64,000 bases of DNA. Origin: Acetobacterium tundrae (GTDB lineage Bacteria; Bacillota; Clostridia; Eubacteriales; Eubacteriaceae). A program made the position numbers and the translations under genes. Positions 58,946 to 64,000 of this stretch are shown here, piece by piece. The notes below the pieces were generated by a model that searched no databases, was not told the origin of the DNA, and worked only from the letters and a program-made list of their open reading frames with translations. The DNA lies in contig NZ_RXYB01000016.1 in NCBI RefSeq assembly GCF_008086615.1, positions 18,150-82,149 of the forward strand, read 5' to 3'. Position 1 is the first letter of the stretch. Each line of letters begins with the position of its first letter.

Positions 58946-60430
58946 ATGGATAGCTCGAAAAAATTTATGATTGTATCAGTCAGTGGCGCGATATTGCTGA
59001 TTATTTTAGTCAGTTGTACACTGGCCTACTCTGGACGTGATAACACGCTGATGTCAGATAAATCACTTAATTTAACAATCAACGGATTTAATGTAGAATT
59101 GCCGCTGGCAGAGGATGGTGCCATTTATGATGCCGTCAGTCTGAGCAGTGTTTCTACCAATACCATTAAACTGAATAATGAAACCGGTGCGACGGTTAAA
59201 ATTGATGAAAAAGGTATTGGCGCAGGAAAAGCTATTGATTTAAAACTCGATACCTTGTCATCAAATAAATTGATCAAGATTACCGTGGATAATGAAAAAG
59301 ATGTAAAAACTATTTATTTAAGGACACTGTCTTCTCAACTTCCGCAAATAAATTCAGCAGGAGAAAGCAGTTATGAGGGAAATTACTACGCCGCGTTGGC
59401 TACAGGGGGAGCCGCGCTGTATGAACTAAATAATAAAGGCGAAGTTGTTTTTTACATTGCAAAATCTCAACAAGAAGCGAATGGTGAAACATACAGCGAT
59501 TTTAAAAAGCATACTTTAGAGGATGGCACCGTGCGTTATAGCTATCAGCGAGTTTATGGTGATAGTAATGGGATCGGAACGGCCTCTGGTGAACGGGTAA
59601 TTCTTGATGAAAACTACAAGGAAATAAAAACCATTACCTTAGCTCTGAGCAAATTTGCAAAAAAAGGTGATCCGATAGATGGGCAAGATTTCATCTTAAT
59701 CGATGATAATCATTATATTGTAGCAGCATCACAACTGGTGCTTGTTCAAAATGTGCCGGAAGGCTTGGGCGCAAGTTCGATGGGATCAAAGGTAGTGCGA
59801 ACCCTTATTCAAGAAGTGAAAGATGATAAAGTCGTCTTTGAATTTACTACTGATTCACATCCGGAACTCTATGGACTAAGTGTAAAAGGCAATGATTATA
59901 GCAATGCTACCAGTCAAAGTCCGGATTATACCGGATTTGATCGGATGATCATTGATCCAGCTGATAATAATCTGATTGTATCGTTTAAAAATTTAAATAC
60001 AATCATGAAAATCAATCGTGATACTGGTAATATCATGTGGAAACTGTCAGGAAATGGTGATGAGTTTGGCTTGACAAGTGAACAAAAAACTTCAGGGCAA
60101 AGTGATATAGCGTTAACAAAAGAAGGTTATTTAACGATTTTTGACAACGGAACCAGCACCGGGCAAACCCGAATCTTAAAACTTAAATTAGATGAAGTCA
60201 ATAAAAAAGTATTAGAGTTTCAAGAATTTAAAGTGTCCGGAGAGACGGCGTTGGCAGATGGAAGTGCCCAGAGAATTGGCGACAATATAGAAGTATATAC
60301 GATTGGTTGGGGTCAAACTAAGGAAGGAACGAATGCAATTTCAGAAATTGATTTTAATACCGGGAAAAAACTATTGGAGATTACCCTGCCACAGGGGGTT
60401 TCAAATGATCGGGTTCAAAAAATAAAATAA
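58946..60430 (+). CDS. Arylsulfotransferase-like (ASST) secreted protein
   Basis: 494 residues. An N-terminal hydrophobic segment ends in LVSC, a good lipobox, so it is likely a lipoprotein. After a beta-sandwich-like region (about 45-140) a beta-propeller resembles ASST proteins: DYTGFDRMIIDPADNNLIVSFKNLNTIMKINRDTGNIMWKLSG. In catalytic ASSTs a histidine precedes this strand; here FDRM stands in place of the usual HxN/HINS, so sulfotransfer activity is uncertain. It may be a propeller binding protein. Confidence 0.72.
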   Translation: MDSSKKFMIVSVSGAILLIILVSCTLAYSGRDNTLMSDKSLNLTINGFNVELPLAEDGAIYDAVSLSSVSTNTIKLNNETGATVKIDEKGIGAGKAIDLKLDTLSSNKLIKITVDNEKDVKTIYLRTLSSQLPQINSAGESSYEGNYYAALATGGAALYELNNKGEVVFYIAKSQQEANGETYSDFKKHTLEDGTVRYSYQRVYGDSNGIGTASGERVILDENYKEIKTITLALSKFAKKGDPIDGQDFILIDDNHYIVAASQLVLVQNVPEGLGASSMGSKVVRTLIQEVKDDKVVFEFTTDSHPELYGLSVKGNDYSNATSQSPDYTGFDRMIIDPADNNLIVSFKNLNTIMKINRDTGNIMWKLSGNGDEFGLTSEQKTSGQSDIALTKEGYLTIFDNGTSTGQTRILKLKLDEVNKKVLEFQEFKVSGETALADGSAQRIGDNIEVYTIGWGQTKEGTNAISEIDFNTGKKLLEITLPQGVSNDRVQKIK

Positions 60431-60451
60431 GCAAAAAAATTGATATCGAAG

Positions 60452-60498
60452 AACAGCTAGGGGCCACTTATTAAGGGGCCCCAGCTGTTTTCGATAAC
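60452..60498 (+). terminator. Terminator after the ASST-like gene
   Basis: AACAGCT-A-GGGGCC pairs with GGCCCC-AGCTGTT around a short loop, followed by TTTTC. Confidence 0.85.
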
Positions 60499-60600
60499 AG
60501 GGATCTGATTGGTTTTAAAGAGGCGCGCTGGAAGTCTGTTTTATTATTATAAAGACAGGATTAGTGCACAAAGTAGGCGTTATTTTTCCCTAGAAATGAT

Positions 60601-60629
60601 TTGTATGACTAAGCGGTTTGATCTATAAT
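60601..60629 (+). promoter_or_regulatory. Candidate promoter of the zinc ribbon gene
   Basis: TTGTAT (60601-60606), 17 bases, TATAAT (60624-60629), about 40 bases before the gene start. Confidence 0.6.
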
Positions 60630-60671
60630 GAAACAAAGATGATTAATCGAATACAAAAGGAGAAAAATTAA

Positions 60672-60872
60672 ATGGCGCATAAAACGATCGAAAAATTTAA
60701 AAAACAACCGGAAACTGATGGCGTAGAAATTCTTGAAATGGAACTGACTGAATATATGTTCCCTAAAAGCGGAACTGGAATTTGTCCTCAATGTGGTGGT
60801 AAAATGAACGGTGTCGGCCTTGAATGGGAATGCGAAGGTTGTGATTTAAAGCTTGTTGGTCCCTTGTTTTAA
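60672..60872 (+). CDS. 66-residue zinc ribbon protein
   Basis: The C-terminal half has two CxxC pairs (CPQCGG and CEGC) separated by 14 residues, a compact zinc ribbon; the N-terminal half is helical and charged. AAAGGAG lies 8 bases upstream of the ATG. No partner is recognisable; the gene has its own promoter and terminator. Function unknown. Confidence 0.8.
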   Translation: MAHKTIEKFKKQPETDGVEILEMELTEYMFPKSGTGICPQCGGKMNGVGLEWECEGCDLKLVGPLF

Positions 60873-60890
60873 AGCAGACTATACTAAGAA

Positions 60891-60936
60891 AACACATTAA
60901 CCAAGCAAAAAGACTGGGGAATGTGTTTTTTTATTT
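60891..60936 (+). terminator. Terminator after the zinc ribbon gene
   Basis: AAACACATT pairs with AATGTGTTT around a 20-base loop, followed by a T-run. Confidence 0.7.
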
Positions 60937-61148
60937 ACATAAATAAGTTTATAAATTCAAGAGCAATAATTGGCGAGGTTAGTAGAAATAATTTGTTTTT
61001 CGTGACTTCTAGAATAGATATGGTAAAATGTTGTTGCGTTTTTAGATGCATGAGCAGTTAATATAGAGATAAAATAATAGATTTGTAAAAAAAAGATAGA
61101 ATTAGATGTAACAAATTGATTGTGAAAATATCCTGGGAGGAAAAGAAG

Positions 61149-61748
61149 ATGACGATTACCTATGAATTAGGGAAATCTTTATATGTAAATATGACAAACC
61201 GATGTAGCAATGCTTGTACATTTTGCATTCGAAGAGATGAGCCCACAGTAAATGGCGTAGATGATCTTTGGCTGGAAAAAGAACCAACCAAGGAAGAAGT
61301 ATTAGAAGATATATTAAAACGGGATCTTAGTCAGTATAAAGAACTTGTTTTTTGCGGATATGGAGAGCCTTCTTATCGATTGGATGAAATCTGCGAAATT
61401 GCCAAAGAAGTTAAAAAGAGATATCCGATACCAACCCGTCTTAATACCAATGGCCACGGTAACTTGATTTTTAAAAAGGATATGACACCTTATTTAAAGG
61501 ACGCAATTGATGTGGTATCGATCAGTTTGAATGCAAAAGATAAACAGGAATACAATACGCTATGTCGCCCAGTTTTTGAAGATGCCTATGAGGCTCTGTT
61601 GGATTTTGCCCGCCTGGCTGGCAGATATACAAAGGTTGTGTTAACGATTGTTGATATATTACCGGAAGAAGATCAGGAAGCCTGTCGAAGAATCAGCAAA
61701 TCAGTGGGAGCAGATTTAAGAATTCGCTCGTATATTGATGTGGGGTGA
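61149..61748 (+). CDS. Radical SAM protein, TatD-associated type
   Basis: 199 residues. The cluster motif CSNACTFCIR (CxxxCxxC) is near residue 18, and FCGYGEPSYRLDEI and RLNTNGHGNL are typical of the short TatD-linked radical SAM family. The protein is about the usual length of that family and has no added cysteine-rich domain. Substrate is unknown. ATG 61149 is chosen because GGGAGG lies 8 bases before. The next gene encodes a UPF0489 protein. Confidence 0.88.
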   Translation: MTITYELGKSLYVNMTNRCSNACTFCIRRDEPTVNGVDDLWLEKEPTKEEVLEDILKRDLSQYKELVFCGYGEPSYRLDEICEIAKEVKKRYPIPTRLNTNGHGNLIFKKDMTPYLKDAIDVVSISLNAKDKQEYNTLCRPVFEDAYEALLDFARLAGRYTKVVLTIVDILPEEDQEACRRISKSVGADLRIRSYIDVG

Positions 61749-61773
61749 CTCGCATTTATAGAATGGCTGAATA

Positions 61774-62496
61774 ATGAAAAATAACAACTTAAAACCCAAA
61801 TGCTTGTGCGTTAAGGGGAAAAACATTATGGTGGTGGATGATCATCAATACGCTTTATTGGTATGGGGACAATTGTTTCAGCAATCAAAAAAATCATCAA
61901 TTCTGGTAAGTATAGATTACCATCCAGATACAAATCCGTCGTTTTGGCTTTACGCTTATCAAAAAGCGATGGCGATCAATCCGGATAAAGAAGCGGTTTT
62001 GGTTGACCGGTTTCAGAAAAAGATCCTGTCAACGCTTGATCCCTTGAATTTGAAGACCATTGAAGGTGCCATGGGTAAATTACGAAATGACGAGCACATT
62101 TATACGGCCATGGAATTGGGTTATATAAAAGACTATCATATGATAAATTGTATGGAAAAACATCAATACCTGAGGGGACACCACTATCTAGTGTCTGAAA
62201 ATCACTTTGGCAGTCTTGATGATCATATGTTTGAAGACAGTGTGTTTTCTATGAAAAATTTAAGTCAAGACAATCTTATCCTGGATATTGATTTGGATTA
62301 TTTTTCAAGTCTGAAAAGTTTTGATCTTGATCTGAATAGAAATACGGTATTCAGCCAACTGGTGAATCAGGCGCAGCTGATTACGATCGCCCGATCGGAG
62401 AGCTATTTTAATTATTTAAAGAAAGCAGACTGCACCATAGAGGAATGTGAAGAAAAGCTAATTGATTTGTTAGAAGAGGTGCTGAAGATGCGATAA
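61774..62496 (+). CDS. UPF0489 family protein (arginase fold)
   Basis: 240 residues. Metal-binding motifs typical of the arginase fold occur as SIDYHPDTNPSFW (about residue 46) and LDIDLDYFSS (about 170). Recent work on related UPF0489 members shows peptide arginase activity that converts arginine to ornithine in some peptides; whether this one does so is unknown. It lies 25 bases after a radical SAM gene; no clear precursor peptide frame was found. Confidence 0.8.
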   Translation: MKNNNLKPKCLCVKGKNIMVVDDHQYALLVWGQLFQQSKKSSILVSIDYHPDTNPSFWLYAYQKAMAINPDKEAVLVDRFQKKILSTLDPLNLKTIEGAMGKLRNDEHIYTAMELGYIKDYHMINCMEKHQYLRGHHYLVSENHFGSLDDHMFEDSVFSMKNLSQDNLILDIDLDYFSSLKSFDLDLNRNTVFSQLVNQAQLITIARSESYFNYLKKADCTIEECEEKLIDLLEEVLKMR

Positions 62497-62559
62497 CAGG
62501 TATGGATAATACCAGTAGAACTTAGTTATCGCTTTACTATTTAGAATGGAGATCGTGTT

Positions 62560-63363
62560 ATGGGCATACATACTGAAGAGGACAGATTGATCAATTTGCC
62601 AAAATCCCACTGTGAAGAACGAATGCTGGCACTGGGAAAGAAGAAATATGAATTAAAAAAACATGTCCATGAAAAAAAGAAAAGCATGATTGTGCTTCTC
62701 ACAAAAACGGTTTTCGTATCGAAAGAGCAACGCATTACCATTACTTTAAATGAAAAAGATGAAAAGAGCACAGAAGTAATGATTCGATCAGAAATGATTT
62801 CAAACACACAAGTAAAAGATCATGGCGAAAATCAAAAAAAGATCAGTGCACTGTTCAATTATCTTGAAGGAAGAAATTCAGAAAATCAGGTATCAGATAA
62901 TGACGAAACAGATGTTAAAAAGAGTGCTCGACCCAAAAGTAGTTTTTTTTCATTTGGCAAAGAAAAAGCAAAACGCGATATGTGTATGATGGCTACCTAT
63001 TTAGGCGGGCATAAAGACTTAGATAAATCGCTGAGAGGGAATCTTGAAATCTATTCTAATGAAGTTGATTTTACTGTCGTTGGTCCAAGGTTTAGGATTT
63101 TGCCCAGCGAGATTAAAAAGGTAACGATCTGCTCAAGTTCTGAAATAGTATTAAATTCAAAGTGGCAAGCTTCCCTTTTTAAAGAAAAATTAGAAAAAGA
63201 CAGGAATGCAAGCGATAGAGAAAAGGAAAAGAAGAATAAAATTGTGATTGATTATGTCAGTGACGATGGATTGGCTTATTGTATTTTTAGAGCAGAGGGC
63301 CAGTTTGAAGTAGAGAAAAGCCTTCAAAAAGCACAGGATTTAATCAATAATTTTATAAAATGA
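62560..63363 (+). CDS. Unknown 267-residue protein
   Basis: I do not recognise a family with certainty. Residues 1-60 are basic and helical (KKKYELKKHVHEKKKS); 90-140 is low-complexity; from 145 (MATYLGGHKDLDKSLRGNLEIYSNEVDFTV) it resembles a bacterial PH-like fold. No membrane segment or signal. GGAGATC precedes the ATG. It follows the UPF0489 gene after 63 bases. Confidence 0.65.
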   Translation: MGIHTEEDRLINLPKSHCEERMLALGKKKYELKKHVHEKKKSMIVLLTKTVFVSKEQRITITLNEKDEKSTEVMIRSEMISNTQVKDHGENQKKISALFNYLEGRNSENQVSDNDETDVKKSARPKSSFFSFGKEKAKRDMCMMATYLGGHKDLDKSLRGNLEIYSNEVDFTVVGPRFRILPSEIKKVTICSSSEIVLNSKWQASLFKEKLEKDRNASDREKEKKNKIVIDYVSDDGLAYCIFRAEGQFEVEKSLQKAQDLINNFIK

Positions 63364-63382
63364 TAAAAAGAAAAGATAATGG

Positions 63383-63411
63383 TTGACAATGAAATAAAAA
63401 ACAAGTATACT
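63383..63411 (+). promoter_or_regulatory. Promoter of the 5S rRNA
   Basis: TTGACA (63383-63388), 17 bases, TATACT (63406-63411), about 30 bases before the 5S start. Confidence 0.85.
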
Positions 63412-63441
63412 AAAGTAGTTGAATTAAATAAAGTTAATTAG

Positions 63442-63558
63442 TCTCGCGACGATGGCGGAAGGGCTACACCTGTTCCCATACCGAACACAGAAGTAAAGTC
63501 TTCCAGCGCCGAAAGTACTTGGTGGGTAACTGCCTGGGAGGATAGGACGTTGCGGGGC
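63442..63558 (+). rRNA. rrf: 5S ribosomal RNA
   Basis: About 117 bases. The terminal stem pairs CTCGCGACG with CGTTGCGGG. The internal blocks CCGAACACAGAAGTAAAG and GGTGGGTAACTGCCTGGGAG are the conserved loop regions of Gram-positive 5S rRNA. It stands alone, with its own promoter and terminator, upstream of strong promoters that read on out of the window. Confidence 0.95.
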
Positions 63559-63599
63559 TTTTATATTTTTTGCACAAGGAATTAAAGTTGTGCAAAAAA

Positions 63600-63658
63600 A
63601 AGGCGATGAATACGGATAAAGGCTTGCTTTTTATTCGTGCTCATCGCCTTTTTTTTAT
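63600..63658 (+). terminator. Terminator after the 5S rRNA
   Basis: AAGGCGATGAATACGGATAAA pairs almost fully with TTTATTCGTGCTCATCGCCTT, then a T-run. A smaller hairpin TTGCACAA/TTGTGCAA lies just before it at 63570-63594. Confidence 0.9.
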
Positions 63659-63860
63659 AAATAGGGAAGCCAGTGATCATGGCAAGATTAACAGAAAGTA
63701 AGTTTATATAATCATGCCTAATTTTAACTCAGGTAGAGTTATCATCAAACAAAGATATTCAAAAGAATAGCCGGAAAAGTGTTTAAACAAATATTATAAG
63801 GGAATATAAGTGATACGAATAAAAAAACCAGAAAAAACCAGAATTAAATTAAAAAAAGGA
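63659..63860. other. Intergenic region before rRNA-type promoters
   Basis: AT-rich, no gene seen. It lies between the 5S terminator and the two promoters at the right edge. Confidence 0.5.
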
Positions 63861-63889
63861 TTGACAGAGTGTGATAATCGGAGTATACT
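63861..63889 (+). promoter_or_regulatory. rRNA-type promoter 1
   Basis: TTGACA (63861-63866), 17 bases, TATACT (63884-63889). First of two tandem strong promoters. Confidence 0.85.
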
Positions 63890-63956
63890 AATGAAGTTGT
63901 CCCGAACAGGGGCAGCGCAGCAAAAAAAGCGATTTAAAAACAACTTAAAAAAAAGC

Positions 63957-63985
63957 TTGACAACTTAAGGCAGCGACGATATAAT
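63957..63985 (+). promoter_or_regulatory. rRNA-type promoter 2
   Basis: TTGACA (63957-63962), 17 bases, TATAAT (63980-63985): a perfect consensus promoter 96 bases after the first. Tandem perfect promoters usually precede rRNA operons; the 16S gene would lie beyond the window. Confidence 0.88.
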
Positions 63986-64000
63986 GTACAAGCTTCGTAA

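Overview
The window is AT-rich and spans a bacterial replication origin. Almost every gene left of about 22.4 kb is on the minus strand and most genes right of it are on the plus strand, the usual polarity around a bidirectional oriC. The core order is rpmH-rnpA-yidD-yidC-jag-mnmE-mnmG-rsmG-parA-parB on one side and dnaA-dnaN-S4 protein-recF-gyrB-gyrA on the other, which is typical of Bacillota. A SpoIIM-like protein, DUF951, clostridial-style thi and rib operons, two tandem M20 dipeptidases and the ThiSFGH (ThiH, not ThiO) thiazole route suggest an anaerobic clostridial organism, possibly of the Eubacteriaceae/Acetobacterium type. That placement is inference from gene content only.

Layout: 1-8.6 kb is a high-affinity potassium uptake locus read right to left: kdpD-kdpE, a terminator, then two very small membrane-protein genes (one is KdpF), kdpA, kdpB, an unfamiliar 112-residue membrane-anchored protein, a possible 24-residue peptide, and kdpC, which runs off the left edge. 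Between 8.75 and 8.9 kb lies a short structure that looks like the two ends of an insertion sequence with the transposase removed. 9.3-15.7 kb holds rpsF-ssb-rpsR, a SpoIIM-like membrane protein, DUF951, MscS, CvpA, an unknown membrane protein, parB, parA and a perfect parS. 15.7-22.4 kb holds tRNA modification, membrane insertion and RNase P genes. 22.5-24.3 kb is a bipartite oriC flanking dnaA, with a DnaA-trio-like tract and AT-rich unwinding region before dnaN.

Right of gyrA: stray PTS IIA and IIB proteins around a ribulose-phosphate 3-epimerase gene; a HAD phosphatase; cysE behind a strong promoter with a palindrome; thiSFGH-thiE behind a structured leader that is not a TPP riboswitch; ribD-ribE-ribBA-ribH behind an FMN riboswitch; two tandem dipeptidase genes; birA-bioY behind a palindrome that is at once a BirA-type operator, part of the promoter and a terminator hairpin.

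From 48.5 kb the content is accessory: a glycosyltransferase pair, a divergent two-component system/LanFEG-type ABC transporter (antimicrobial peptide resistance), a secreted metallo-beta-lactamase-fold lipoprotein, a second ABC transporter, an arylsulfotransferase-like lipoprotein, a zinc ribbon protein, a TatD-associated-type radical SAM protein next to a UPF0489 (arginase-fold) protein, an unknown protein, and a self-contained 5S rRNA unit. The window ends at two tandem rRNA-type promoters that point to an rRNA operon just beyond the right edge.

I did not find a clearly new multi-gene system. The best candidates for something undescribed are the extra small proteins in the kdp operon, the thiS leader RNA, the radical SAM/UPF0489 pair, and the overlapping birA control element.
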